A DNA stretch of 64,000 nucleotides from RGIG2945 sp045540355 (lineage in GTDB: Bacteria > Bacillota > Clostridia > Oscillospirales > Acutalibacteraceae): the NCBI GenBank assembly GCA_045540355.1, contig JAZQHB010000040.1:124001-188000 (forward strand), read 5' to 3'. The translations under genes and the position numbers were made by a program. The stretch's first letter is position 1; every line of letters starts with the position of its first letter. The notes under the pieces were generated by a model. The model saw only the letters and a list, made by a program, of their open reading frames with translations, was not told where the DNA came from and made no database searches. Below, in pieces: positions 43,176 through 51,777 of this stretch.

Positions 43176-45191
43176 TTATTCTTCAGTTGCTTCTTCAGCA
43201 GATTCAACCTCTTCAGCTGTCTCTTCGACTACTTCTTCTGTAGGTTCTATAAGAGCGCGGATTGAAAGGCTGACACGCTTTTTATCAAAATCGATAGCAG
43301 TAATCTTTGCCTTTACAACTTCACCAACTTCAAGAACATCAGCAGGTTTTTCGATGCGTCTGTCAGCAATCTGTGAAATGTGGATAAGACCGTCAATACC
43401 GGGAATAATCTGTGCAAATGCACCGAAAGTTGTCATACCAACAACCTTAGCGTCAACAACTGTGTCAACGGGATAATCACGGCGGAGAATCTCCCACGGA
43501 TTGTCCTCAGCCTTTTTGAAGCCAAGAGAAATCTTTTTCTTCTCTACATCGAGTGCCTTGATGAAAACTTCAACAGTATCACCAACATTAACGATATCAG
43601 ACGGATGCTTAATACGCTTCCAAGAAAGCTCAGAAATATGTATCATACCGTCAACGCCGCCGATATCAACAAAAGCACCGTAAGATGTCAATGACTTAAC
43701 AACACCTGTGTAAACCTGCTCTTCAGCGAGATTTGCCCACAATGCCTCAGAAGCAGCCTTGCGTTCCTCAATAAGAACTGTCTTGATTGAACCAACTGCA
43801 CGGCGTCTCTGTTTGTTGATTTCGATAACCTTGAAACGAACCTTTGTTTTGAGTAAATCCTCCAAAGAGTCATTTCTTGATACTGTTGCCAATGATGCAG
43901 GAACAAAAACTCTTGCACCGTTGGATGCTACGAGAACGCCACCGCGGATGATCTCTGTAACAACACCCTCAAGTATCTCACCGGTTTCTTCGGCTTCAAC
44001 AACCTTCAACCATGCACCGATTGAATCAAAACGACGCTTCGAGAGCATTACTGTTCCTTCCTGATCATTAGTTTTCATGATGATAAGGTCAATTTCGTCA
44101 CCGATCTTAAGCTCTTTTGTTGCGTCAGCTGTCGGATCGTTGCTGTATTCGTCCATCGGAATGTAACCGGCATGCTTTCTGCCGATATCAACCTGGATTT
44201 CCGACGGAGAAATTCCCATGACTACTCCCTTAACTTTTTGGTCGGAGCTCATTGCATTCAATGACTCCTCAAGTGCAGCTTCGAATGCTAAATCCTCAGC
44301 TGTTTTTTCAGTCGCCTCGACTTCAGGAATGTTTTGCTCTTTTACTGTTTCGGACATGGTTTCAAGTACCTCCTTTATTATGCACGCAGGTGTCGAAGCA
44401 CCCGCAGTAACACCGACCGTGTCATAACCACTCAGATCATATTGTAAAAGCTCGTCCGAAGCTTCAATCAAAATGGTCTGACAATTTTCCTCGCACACCG
44501 CCTTAAGTTTTGCAGTGTTCGAGCTTGTGCGTCCGCCAATTATAATCATCAGCTGACACTCACGGGATAGCTCAATAGCCTCCTTTTGTCTTTCATCGGT
44601 CGCAGAACATATTGTATCAAAAATTATCGCATTTGTACAGAGAAAATGCAAAATTTTTAAATTTTTCTGCCACTCTTTCGTATTAAAAGTAGTTTGAGCT
44701 ACCATTATTACCCTTTTTTGTGATAATTCTCTATTGTTTTTTAATAAATTTTCCAATTCAGCAGAATTTTTAAGCACATAAGAAGCACCGTTACAATAAC
44801 TTCTTATACCGACAACCTCGGGGTGATTGACATCACCTGCTATCAAAACAACTGAATCTTTGTCAGAATTTTCAGCGACAATCTTATGTATTTTCTGAAC
44901 ATAGGGGCATGTTGCATTGTAAACTTTTTTTGCATATTGGTTGCATTTTTCAAATACATCCTTCGTGACACCATGTGTTCTTATAACAATCGACTGTTCC
45001 GAGGTTGCATCTTCAGGGTGATCAATTATAGTGACACCGTTGTTTTTCAGATTTTCAATAACCTGAGGATTATGAATAATCGGACCAAGCGTTGAAACTT
45101 TTTCATTTTGCTTGACGAGCTTATTCATCATATTCATTGCTCTGTCAACACCAAAGCAAAAACCTGCTGTTTTCGCAAGCTTAATTTTCAA
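43176..45191 (-). CDS. ispH: Fused IspH (HMBPP reductase) and ribosomal S1-domain protein
   Basis: 671 aa. Residues 1-280 are 4-hydroxy-3-methylbut-2-enyl diphosphate reductase, last step of the MEP isoprenoid route. The iron-sulfur cysteines are C12, C95 and C195, with substrate ligands H40, H73, H123 and E125. After an acidic linker, residues about 345-670 hold four S1 RNA-binding domains, like 30S protein S1, with a Glu-rich tail. This fusion is known in many Clostridia. Translation should start at TTG 45191, six bases after AGGGAGGAG and overlapping plsC by 11 bp; the frame further upstream lies within plsC. Whether the fusion has a regulatory purpose is unknown. Confidence 0.95.
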   Translation of the reverse strand: MKIKLAKTAGFCFGVDRAMNMMNKLVKQNEKVSTLGPIIHNPQVIENLKNNGVTIIDHPEDATSEQSIVIRTHGVTKDVFEKCNQYAKKVYNATCPYVQKIHKIVAENSDKDSVVLIAGDVNHPEVVGIRSYCNGASYVLKNSAELENLLKNNRELSQKRVIMVAQTTFNTKEWQKNLKILHFLCTNAIIFDTICSATDERQKEAIELSRECQLMIIIGGRTSSNTAKLKAVCEENCQTILIEASDELLQYDLSGYDTVGVTAGASTPACIIKEVLETMSETVKEQNIPEVEATEKTAEDLAFEAALEESLNAMSSDQKVKGVVMGISPSEIQVDIGRKHAGYIPMDEYSNDPTADATKELKIGDEIDLIIMKTNDQEGTVMLSKRRFDSIGAWLKVVEAEETGEILEGVVTEIIRGGVLVASNGARVFVPASLATVSRNDSLEDLLKTKVRFKVIEINKQRRRAVGSIKTVLIEERKAASEALWANLAEEQVYTGVVKSLTSYGAFVDIGGVDGMIHISELSWKRIKHPSDIVNVGDTVEVFIKALDVEKKKISLGFKKAEDNPWEILRRDYPVDTVVDAKVVGMTTFGAFAQIIPGIDGLIHISQIADRRIEKPADVLEVGEVVKAKITAIDFDKKRVSLSIRALIEPTEEVVEETAEEVESAEEATEE

Positions 45192-45885
45192 ACGATTCTC
45201 CTCCCTCGCTCTTATCAAGAGAATTAGGACCAAGCTTCCACAAATCAACAATTTTGTCCATAATCATTCTGGAAGCAGTTCTTAGCTCCGACGACGACCT
45301 TTTATCTTCGGATAAGCCGAGATTTTCATAAGGTATAATTTCGCCGAATCTGATAACAACTTTCTGAAATACTCTGCCCTTATTTTTAGTGCATATTGCA
45401 ACCGGAAGAATATCCGCATGCGTAGCCTTTGCAACTAAAGCAACACCTGCCTTTGGTTGTCCCGGTAAGCCTGTGTCGGAGCAAGTTCCTTCAGGGAACA
45501 TTCCGAGAACTTTACCTTCTTTTATAAGTCTGATTGCATACTCAACAGATGTTTTATCAGAATTGCCTCTTTTTACGGGAAAAGCATCTACAGTCCGAAG
45601 TATTGCACTAAACCACCTTTTTGTAAAAAGCTCACCCTTAGCCATAAAATGCGTCGGTCTGCATGCAAATTTCAAAAATACCGGGTCGCAAACACTGACA
45701 TGATTACAGGCAATTATAAAACCGCCGTCGCTCGGAATATTTTCTCGACCGATATATTTGATTCTGTAGAGTACAAATGCGATTGCACGAACAACAGCGA
45801 CAATAATCTTAGACATAATCTTATTGTTCTCTGTCTTTGAATAATCAAAATAGACTTCTTCACCTTCAAACTTTTTATACGCCAT
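45181..45885 (-). CDS. plsC: 1-acyl-sn-glycerol-3-phosphate acyltransferase
   Basis: Second acylation in phosphatidic acid synthesis, 234 aa, at the inner face of the membrane. Motif I N-H-V-S-V-C-D (near 62-68) supplies the catalytic His and Asp, and motif III F-P-E-G-T is near 130-134. An N-terminal hydrophobic helix (about 25-45) tethers it. The ATG at 45885 overlaps the end of cmk by 11 bp, with GGAGAG directly upstream; the longer open frame overlaps cmk further and is rejected. Overlaps on both sides indicate coupling in the operon. Confidence 0.93.
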   Translation of the reverse strand: MAYKKFEGEEVYFDYSKTENNKIMSKIIVAVVRAIAFVLYRIKYIGRENIPSDGGFIIACNHVSVCDPVFLKFACRPTHFMAKGELFTKRWFSAILRTVDAFPVKRGNSDKTSVEYAIRLIKEGKVLGMFPEGTCSDTGLPGQPKAGVALVAKATHADILPVAICTKNKGRVFQKVVIRFGEIIPYENLGLSEDKRSSSELRTASRMIMDKIVDLWKLGPNSLDKSEGGESFEN

Positions 45886-46555
45886 AGCTCTCCATCTTTT
45901 CAATATATATTTTTTTAGCCGCTTCAATTGACTCTTCAAGATTGTAGTTTGATGTATCAAGCATGATCGCATCATCTGCGGGCTTCAAGGGAGCAATCTC
46001 TCTGTGCGAGTCATTATAATCCCTTTTAACTATATCATCCAAAACTTCCTGATATGTCGCATCTGAGCCTTTTTCCTGCAACTCTTTAAATCTGCGGTCG
46101 GCTCTTTTTTCAGCTGAAGCAGTCATAAAAATCTTGACTTGAGCGTCAGGCAAAACAACCGTACCGATATCTCTGCCATCCATAATGCAGTTGTTCTTTT
46201 CTGCGATGTCCTTCTGCAAATCAAAGAGAAAAGCTCTGACGGACGGAATTGCAGAAACATTCGAAGCCGCCATCGATGCGTCAGGCGTTCTGATTGCATC
46301 AGACACATCTTCACCGTTTAAGAAAACTCTCTGTGCACCATCAATAAAACGAAGTTCAACTTTTATCTCAAGAAGCGTATCCGATACAGCGTCGATATCT
46401 GTTGTGTCGATGTTTTTTCTCAGGCAATTAAGTCCGACCGCTCTGTAGAGTGCACCCGTGTCTACATAAATAAATCTAAGTTCTTTCGCAAGGCCCTTAG
46501 CAACAGTGCTTTTCCCTGCACCCGCGGGACCGTCAATAGCTATATTTATCTTCAT
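45875..46555 (-). CDS. cmk: Cytidylate kinase
   Basis: Phosphorylates CMP and dCMP to the diphosphates with ATP, 226 aa. The P-loop is G-P-A-G-A-G-K-S-T at residues 9-17; the CMP-binding insert contains the conserved T-G-A-L-Y-R near 33-38, and D-G-R-D-I-G-T-V-V near 147-155. The LID arginines lie in A-D-R-R-F-K-E-L. Full length. AAGGTGG precedes the ATG, 15 bp after the upstream flavoprotein gene. The order cmk-plsC-ispH/S1 is a conserved Clostridia cluster. Confidence 0.96.
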   Translation of the reverse strand: MKINIAIDGPAGAGKSTVAKGLAKELRFIYVDTGALYRAVGLNCLRKNIDTTDIDAVSDTLLEIKVELRFIDGAQRVFLNGEDVSDAIRTPDASMAASNVSAIPSVRAFLFDLQKDIAEKNNCIMDGRDIGTVVLPDAQVKIFMTASAEKRADRRFKELQEKGSDATYQEVLDDIVKRDYNDSHREIAPLKPADDAIMLDTSNYNLEESIEAAKKIYIEKMESYGV

Positions 46556-46570
46556 AATAATCCACCTTGT

Positions 46571-47800
46571 TTAAATATTTTGACCTGCCAATCTTCCTGT
46601 AGAGAAAGCTATCTGCAGATTGTATCCGCCCGTATAAGCATCAACATCAATAACTTCACCTGCAAAGTAAAGATTATTCAGGATTTTAGATTCCATTGTT
46701 TTCGGATTTATTTCAGTTACATTTACACCGCCGGAGGTGATAATCGCTTCCTCAATCGGTCTGAACGCAGTAGCAGTAAGCTTAAGATTTTTCAATAAAT
46801 TAACAAGATTAGCTCGTTGGTCCCGTGTTACCTGATTGGTTTTAAGATTTGCATTTATCCCTGAAAGTCTGACGATTACAGGTATGATTTTTCTCGGGAG
46901 TAAAGCACCAAGCGAATTTATAAAATCTTTGTTAGAGTTTTCTCTGAAATCTTTCTGCAATCTCAAATCAAGCTGCTCGTATGTCAAAGCCGGTTTCAAG
47001 TCAATATATATTTCATACTTACCACGCTTCATATCCTTCATGTGAGCAGATGCTGAAAGCACCATAGGACCGGATACACCGAAGTGCGTGAATATCATTT
47101 CACCTCTGTCTTCATATACCGTTCTGAAATTATCTGAATCAACAACCCTTAACTCAACATTTTTGAGAGATAATCCTTGCAAAGCGGAACAAAAACCCTC
47201 ATGCACCTCAATCGGCACAAGTGACGGGCTGAGCGGTGTTATTGTGTGACCTACCGATTTCGCAAGCTGATAACCGTCACCTGTTGAGCCTGTCAAAGGA
47301 TAAGACATACCGCCGGTTGCGATTACAACTGCATCTGCGAAATATTCTGTGCCGTCATCTGTCTTTACACCTTTTAATTCTTCGTCTGTGACAATAAGCT
47401 CCGAAACTCTGCCTTTGACGACATTCGCTCCGCTTTTCAAAGCATATCGCCTGAGTGCATCAACGATATCACTTGCTTTATCAGATTCAGGAAAAACCCT
47501 GTTTCCCCTTTCGATTTTTAAAGGTACACCGTTTTCTTCAAAAAAATCCATTAAATCATACGGCGTAAAATTTGTAAGTGAACTATACAAAAATCTTCCA
47601 TTCTTTGGCACATTCTCAATTATTTCATTTATCAGTGAAGTTGCGTTGGTGACATTACATCTGCCCTTACCGGTTATCATAACCTTTCGAGCAACTTTGT
47701 CGTTTCGTTCGATAACCGTGACATCGAGCCCTCTGCCTGCTGCCGTACCCGCAGCCATAAGACCGGCCGCACCGCCACCGACAATAATTACTTTAGTCAT
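46571..47800 (-). CDS. HI0933/BaiN-like FAD-dependent oxidoreductase
   Basis: 409-residue flavoprotein of the HI0933 family (PF03486), cytosolic. The N-terminal FAD loop is G-G-G-A-A-G-L (8-14), followed by the family signature K-V-M-I-T-G-K-G-R-C-N-V-T-N. A second FAD contact, A-T-G-G-M-S-Y-P-L-T-G-S-T-G-D-G-Y, lies near 165-180, and the closing G-E-V-I-D-V-D-A-Y-T-G-G-Y-N-L-Q near the C-terminus. BaiN relatives were linked to bile-acid reduction, but most members sit beside cmk and have unknown, probably core, function. It overlaps the RpiR gene by 8 bp. Confidence 0.9.
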   Translation of the reverse strand: MTKVIIVGGGAAGLMAAGTAAGRGLDVTVIERNDKVARKVMITGKGRCNVTNATSLINEIIENVPKNGRFLYSSLTNFTPYDLMDFFEENGVPLKIERGNRVFPESDKASDIVDALRRYALKSGANVVKGRVSELIVTDEELKGVKTDDGTEYFADAVVIATGGMSYPLTGSTGDGYQLAKSVGHTITPLSPSLVPIEVHEGFCSALQGLSLKNVELRVVDSDNFRTVYEDRGEMIFTHFGVSGPMVLSASAHMKDMKRGKYEIYIDLKPALTYEQLDLRLQKDFRENSNKDFINSLGALLPRKIIPVIVRLSGINANLKTNQVTRDQRANLVNLLKNLKLTATAFRPIEEAIITSGGVNVTEINPKTMESKILNNLYFAGEVIDVDAYTGGYNLQIAFSTGRLAGQNI

Positions 47801-48671
47801 CCGTAGCTATATCCTCAACTTTCTCGTAAACTTGGTATTCATCCCATATATTTTCAAGTGCATTAAAATTATTATAAACCGCTTCTTTTCTGCCGAGAGA
47901 AACTGCAACTATAAGTGCATTTATTAAACTCAAGGGAGCGACCAAAGAATCCACAAATGACGCCATATCACTTCGTGCAACAAGTACATGTTTTGCAAAA
48001 GAAGCAATCGGAGATTCCATACTGTCAGTTATTGATACAATCGTTGCTTTTCGGTCGGAAATGAATTTCAAGGCATTGACAATTTGTTTTGAGTATCGCG
48101 GGAAACTTATCGCTATACAGATGTCGTTTTCGCCTATTCTGAAAATCTGCTCGAACATTTCACTCGGACTTGATGTATCCAGCAAAACAACATCATCAAA
48201 AACAAGATTGAAGTAAAATGCAAGAAAGCTTGCAAGTGATGCGGAAGAACGAAGACCCAAAATATATATTCTCTTCGCTTTGTTTATGTCATTCACGCAA
48301 GCCTTAAATTTATCTGCTGAAATAAGCTCGAGCGTTTCTCTGATCATTTCGATATCACTTGTCAGAACCTTCTGCAAAACATCATTCTCGCCTATTCTGA
48401 CACTTGTAACTTCCATTCGTTGAACACTTGTCAACTTGTTTCTGATAAGCTCCTGCAATTCTTTTTGCAAATCAGGATAGCCGTCAAAACCAAGCCCCGT
48501 TGCAAAGCGAACGACTGTTGACTCACTGATGCCAACATTTTCGCCGAGTTTTGCTGCGGTCATAAAAGCCGCCATGGCATAATCATTTAAAATGAAATCT
48601 GCGATTTTTTTATGACTTTTTGAAAGCGACGGATAAATGTTCTCAATTTTTGAAAGAACAGATTTGGGCAT
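47793..48671 (-). CDS. MurR/RpiR family transcriptional regulator
   Basis: 292 aa: an N-terminal HTH_6 domain (about 1-77, with S-E-S-T-V-V-R-F near 47-54) and a C-terminal SIS sugar-phosphate-binding domain (about 120-250, with the S-S-A-S-L-A-S loop). Such regulators sense phosphosugars, including N-acetylmuramic acid-6-phosphate. The ATG at 48671 follows AGAGGTT; open sequence upstream of it overlaps the promoter. It heads the operon of the HI0933-like gene, cmk, plsC and ispH-S1, an unusual first gene for a core-metabolism unit. Confidence 0.9.
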   Translation of the reverse strand: MPKSVLSKIENIYPSLSKSHKKIADFILNDYAMAAFMTAAKLGENVGISESTVVRFATGLGFDGYPDLQKELQELIRNKLTSVQRMEVTSVRIGENDVLQKVLTSDIEMIRETLELISADKFKACVNDINKAKRIYILGLRSSASLASFLAFYFNLVFDDVVLLDTSSPSEMFEQIFRIGENDICIAISFPRYSKQIVNALKFISDRKATIVSITDSMESPIASFAKHVLVARSDMASFVDSLVAPLSLINALIVAVSLGRKEAVYNNFNALENIWDEYQVYEKVEDIATDD

Positions 48672-48708
48672 AAAATAACCTCTTTCTTTGAAAACAAAAT
48701 ACAAGCTT

Positions 48709-48737
48709 ATTTTACAACATTTCATTTTTAAAAGCAA
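48709..48737 (-). promoter_or_regulatory. Promoter of the rpiR-cmk-ispH operon
   Basis: Minus strand -35 TTGCTT (48732-48737) and -10 TAAAAT (48709-48714), 17-bp spacer, 38 bp before the ATG. Confidence 0.65.
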
Positions 48738-48771
48738 GTATTTTTTGCAAGATGAAATGAACAAAAATTGC

Positions 48772-48804
48772 AAAAAGGCGTCGGAGAAATTCCGACACCT
48801 TTTT
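48772..48804 (-). terminator. Terminator of the LRR-dockerin gene
   Basis: Stem AAAAAGG-C-GTCGGA and TCCGAC-A-CCTTTTT with one C/A mismatch and a 5-base loop; T-rich on the minus strand. It lies 25 bp after the stop codon. Confidence 0.82.
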
Positions 48805-48828
48805 AGACAATATCAGATTGCAAACGGA

Positions 48829-51093
48829 TTAGTATCTTACTACCTTTGATCCTTCGGTGATTGTATGATCTATATACGCTTCGTAGTTAGAAACTGCATA
48901 CATATCTTCTTCGTCCATGGTATCAACAACACCGTCACCGTTGATGTCAGCCGCCATAAAGAGATATTCAAGTTCTAAGTGGTCGAAAATCTCAAAGTTT
49001 GCTATTGATGAAAAGTATGCAGTATCTTCCATATCAGCACAACCATCGCCATTGTAGTCACCAAATACTACCATTGTATAGGAGTCAACAACATTGCCGT
49101 CATTATCCATGATAGCAACTACTGTGCCTGTACCAACAACATCAGAACTCAATGTTACTGTATAATCATCAGCCGTTGTCAGAGCAGCAAGGAATGTTTC
49201 AACATCGATTCCTGATTCAATTCCGGAAATCAATTTCTTGTCTCTGTCAATTACAAGAGGAGAATCATCCGGAGTTACAATTTCGAGGAGTTCACCGCAG
49301 TTACCGCAAACACCTTCATTGTAATCATGACCGGTTGCTTCAACAACATTTCTCTTTTCTTCACCACCGCAAAGTGTACATTTATACAAATCGTATCCGT
49401 CAGTTATACATGTAGCCGCAATAGTCTTGGACAACTGATAATTGTGTGTAAGCTTCGGGATTGTTTCTGTATAAGTGTCGCCACAAACACAGGTATAAGT
49501 TCTGATACCTGTTGCTGTACATGTTGCTGCTTTTGTAACTTCTGAAGTATGTGAATGACCGGTTGCTTCAACAACATTTCTCTTTTCTTCACCGCCGCAA
49601 AGTGTACATTTATACAAATCGTATCCGTCTGTTATACATGTAGCCGCAATAGTCTTGGACAACTGATAGTTGTGATTAAGTTTCGGTATTTCTTCAGTAT
49701 AAGAATCACCACATCTGCAAGTATATGTTTTGACACCTGCTGCACTACATGTAGCATCCTTTGTTACAACTGAAGTATATGAATGAGAATGACCGGTTCC
49801 TGTGTAAGTAAATCTTGCCTTCTTCAAATAGTCGTTACCATAGTTGTTGCCGCCACCTATAGTGACTAAATTCCAATCTTCTTTACTTGAACCATAAGTT
49901 ACTTTTGAAAGAAGGAAGCAGAAATCAAATGCATTATCCTCTATTTTTTCGATAGCTGCACCGATTTTTAAAGTCTTGAGAGACTTACAGCAATAGAAAG
50001 CACCGTTACCAATTATTTTAACTGAAGCTCCGACTGTAGCACTTGTCATATTCAGACAGAATGCAAAAGCATCAGCTCCAATACTTTTAACTGAATCAGG
50101 TATTGTTACGCTTGTAAGTTTAGTTAAGAAAGTAAATGCACCGTCATCAATTTTTGTCATTGATGTGGGTATAGTTAAGCTTGTGATCTTGGTTGCATAC
50201 GCAAATGCACCGTATGCTATGTTTTTAACTGTTGCGGGAATGGAATATGAAGTTGCTGTGTTGCCCATCGGATATTGTACAAGTGTAGTCTGATCCTTGC
50301 TGAACAAAACTCCGTTTACGCTTGTAAAAGCAGTGTTATCGGTCGGAACTGTGAAGCTTGTAACCTTAGTATCGGCAAAAGCGAATCGAGCAACAGATTT
50401 TGTATTTGTATTTATTGTATATGCTGTGGACAGAGCATTTTTAGCATAAATAAGGTGGTTACCAATGTATAAAACATTGTTGGCCCAATTGCCTGATGTG
50501 CTGTAATATCCGCAATCTTTAAAAGCATCTTCACCAATGCTTAATGAATGATCCGGAAGCTTTATAGTTTTAAGTGCTGTGCAATATTCGAAAGCTAAAT
50601 CGCCGATACTTGTGACAGAATCAGGAACTGTAATGCTTGTAATCTTCGCAGAAGAAGAAAACGCACCCATACCTATACTTGTAACAGAACTTGGAATTGT
50701 GATGCTTTTGAGAGCGGTACAAAAAGAGAACGCACCATCGCCGATACTTTTAACAGAGGTTCCGATTGTCGCACTTGTAAGTTTAGTGCACGAAGCGAAA
50801 GCATGGTTACCGATGCTTGTTACGGAATTTCCGATATTGACAGTTATAACGCTTGAACGATAAGCGTTCCACGGCACATTTTCCGGTGTTGCCCAATAAT
50901 CCATATCGCCACCGTTGCCGCTGATGTTGAGCACTCCGGTTGAAGTGTCAAGTGACCAAGTAAGACCGGAGCCACACGAACCTGAGTATGATGCTGCAGA
51001 TGTACGGAAAATAACGGCACTTAACGGTGCCGCAACAAGTAACAACGCGACCGTAAGCATAACGGCGGTTACTTTTTTGCAAATTTGCTTCAT
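48829..51093 (-). CDS. Leucine-rich-repeat (BspA-type) surface protein with zinc-ribbon-like repeats and dockerin
   Basis: 754 aa. Signal peptide (1-33), then BspA-type LRR_5 repeats (about 65-410; pattern I-x-x-S-V-T-S-I-G-x-x-A-F-x-x-C-x-x-L). A Cys-rich region follows (about 425-590) with T-C-x-x-x-G-x-x-x-Y-x-C-x-x-C-G units spaced like zinc ribbons, two of them near-identical in DNA. The C-terminus is a type I dockerin with two calcium loops, D-Y-N-G-D-G-C-A-D and D-I-N-G-D-G-V-V-D, which should bind a cohesin. The ATG at 51093 follows GGAGTGG. A cohesin-held surface adhesin is inferred; no cohesin gene is visible here. Confidence 0.9.
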   Translation of the reverse strand: MKQICKKVTAVMLTVALLLVAAPLSAVIFRTSAASYSGSCGSGLTWSLDTSTGVLNISGNGGDMDYWATPENVPWNAYRSSVITVNIGNSVTSIGNHAFASCTKLTSATIGTSVKSIGDGAFSFCTALKSITIPSSVTSIGMGAFSSSAKITSITVPDSVTSIGDLAFEYCTALKTIKLPDHSLSIGEDAFKDCGYYSTSGNWANNVLYIGNHLIYAKNALSTAYTINTNTKSVARFAFADTKVTSFTVPTDNTAFTSVNGVLFSKDQTTLVQYPMGNTATSYSIPATVKNIAYGAFAYATKITSLTIPTSMTKIDDGAFTFLTKLTSVTIPDSVKSIGADAFAFCLNMTSATVGASVKIIGNGAFYCCKSLKTLKIGAAIEKIEDNAFDFCFLLSKVTYGSSKEDWNLVTIGGGNNYGNDYLKKARFTYTGTGHSHSYTSVVTKDATCSAAGVKTYTCRCGDSYTEEIPKLNHNYQLSKTIAATCITDGYDLYKCTLCGGEEKRNVVEATGHSHTSEVTKAATCTATGIRTYTCVCGDTYTETIPKLTHNYQLSKTIAATCITDGYDLYKCTLCGGEEKRNVVEATGHDYNEGVCGNCGELLEIVTPDDSPLVIDRDKKLISGIESGIDVETFLAALTTADDYTVTLSSDVVGTGTVVAIMDNDGNVVDSYTMVVFGDYNGDGCADMEDTAYFSSIANFEIFDHLELEYLFMAADINGDGVVDTMDEEDMYAVSNYEAYIDHTITEGSKVVRY
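49329..49440 (-). repeat. Direct repeat copy A within the zinc-ribbon region
   Basis: About 112 bp nearly identical to 49557-49668, offset exactly 228 bp (76 codons). It encodes the second N-Y-Q-L-S-K-T-I-A-A-T-C unit. Confidence 0.9.
49557..49668 (-). repeat. Direct repeat copy B within the zinc-ribbon region
   Basis: Partner of 49329-49440; only a few substitutions by eye. Codon-level identity points to a recent in-frame duplication or gene conversion. Confidence 0.9.
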
Positions 51094-51114
51094 AACACCA
51101 CTCCTATATTTCAA

Positions 51115-51134
51115 TATACTCCAAAAGGAGTATA
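51115..51134. promoter_or_regulatory. Palindrome TATACTCC-AAAA-GGAGTATA overlapping a promoter
   Basis: Perfect 8-bp inverted repeat covering the -10 box of the LRR-dockerin promoter and its start site. Good operator geometry. Confidence 0.6.
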
Positions 51135-51157
51135 ACATCAAAATCAAAAAAAATCAA
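51129..51157 (-). promoter_or_regulatory. Promoter of the LRR-dockerin gene
   Basis: Minus strand -35 TTGATT (51152-51157) and -10 TATACT (51129-51134), 17-bp spacer, 35 bp from the ATG. Confidence 0.75.
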
Positions 51158-51284
51158 GAATTTTTTTGTAAGAAAATGTTTTTAACATTTCAATCTCCTT
51201 GCCCCGGTCTTTAAGGAATAAGGTGTTTCTTGTTATGTGCAAATTACTCACATTGCGAGTGATTTTCTATATAATAAAAATAGC

Positions 51285-51321
51285 ACAGCATCAAAACATT
51301 GTGCTGATGTTTTGATGCTGT
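51285..51321 (-). terminator. Terminator of the aromatic-acid operon
   Basis: Perfect 14-bp arms ACAGCATCAAAACA and TGTTTTGATGCTGT with a 9-base loop; followed on the minus strand by ATTTTTATTATAT. It lies 12 bp after the ACT gene. Confidence 0.85.
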
Positions 51322-51333
51322 AAAAATATTTTC

Positions 51334-51762
51334 TTATGAAAAGAGTTCTGTTTGATTAAGAGGTTCGAAACCTGCAGCTTCGAGTGCTTTTGCGGCTGAA
51401 TTGTTATCATTAACCCTTAAGATAACATAAGCCTTGCCGACTGTGGGTGTAACAAATGCGTAAGCATATTCAACACCGATTTTTGCATCTGATAAAACAC
51501 CGATAGCTTTTGCAAATCCGCCGGGTGTATCATCAACACCAACCGCTAAAACATCTGTCGGAGAAACTGTAAGCTTTGCTTCTTTCAATACCTTAACTGC
51601 TTTTTCAGGGTCATTTACTATAAGTCTTAAAATACCGTAGTCTGTTGTATCAGCAATAGATAATGCTCTGATGTCGATGTAGTTCTCTGCCAATACATTT
51701 GTGATTTCTGCTAATCTTCCCTCTTTGTTTTCTACAAAAACAGAAATTTGCTTAATTGTCAT
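51334..51762 (-). CDS. Tandem ACT-domain protein
   Basis: 142 aa made of two ACT domains (about 1-65 and 70-140), e.g. I-S-V-F-V-E-N-K-E-G-R-L-A-E-I and the second half from V-L-A-V-G-V-D-D-T-P-G-G-F. ACT domains bind amino acids; this stand-alone type is common directly after phenylacetate-CoA ligase genes in Clostridia and Archaea, and probably senses an aromatic amino acid or its oxoacid to tune the neighbouring enzymes. The ATG at 51762 is preferred over an earlier GTG that overlaps AAAGGGTG. Last gene of the operon, 15 bp after the ligase. Confidence 0.88.
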   Translation of the reverse strand: MTIKQISVFVENKEGRLAEITNVLAENYIDIRALSIADTTDYGILRLIVNDPEKAVKVLKEAKLTVSPTDVLAVGVDDTPGGFAKAIGVLSDAKIGVEYAYAFVTPTVGKAYVILRVNDNNSAAKALEAAGFEPLNQTELFS

Positions 51763-51777
51763 TGTGTTCACCCTTTC

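Noticed and set aside
43171..44427. Several open frames antisense to ispH-S1
   Set aside because: Low-complexity Ser/Thr-rich translations produced by the Glu/Lys-rich sense strand; no start signals.
45886..45975. Extended plsC start inside cmk
   Set aside because: The 30 extra codons lie within the cmk coding end; GGAGAG directly before ATG 45885 decides the start.
51241..51275. Near-palindrome around ACTC and GAGT at 51247-51262
   Set aside because: Seven of eight arm bases pair, but it lies between a terminator and a promoter without clear relation to either.
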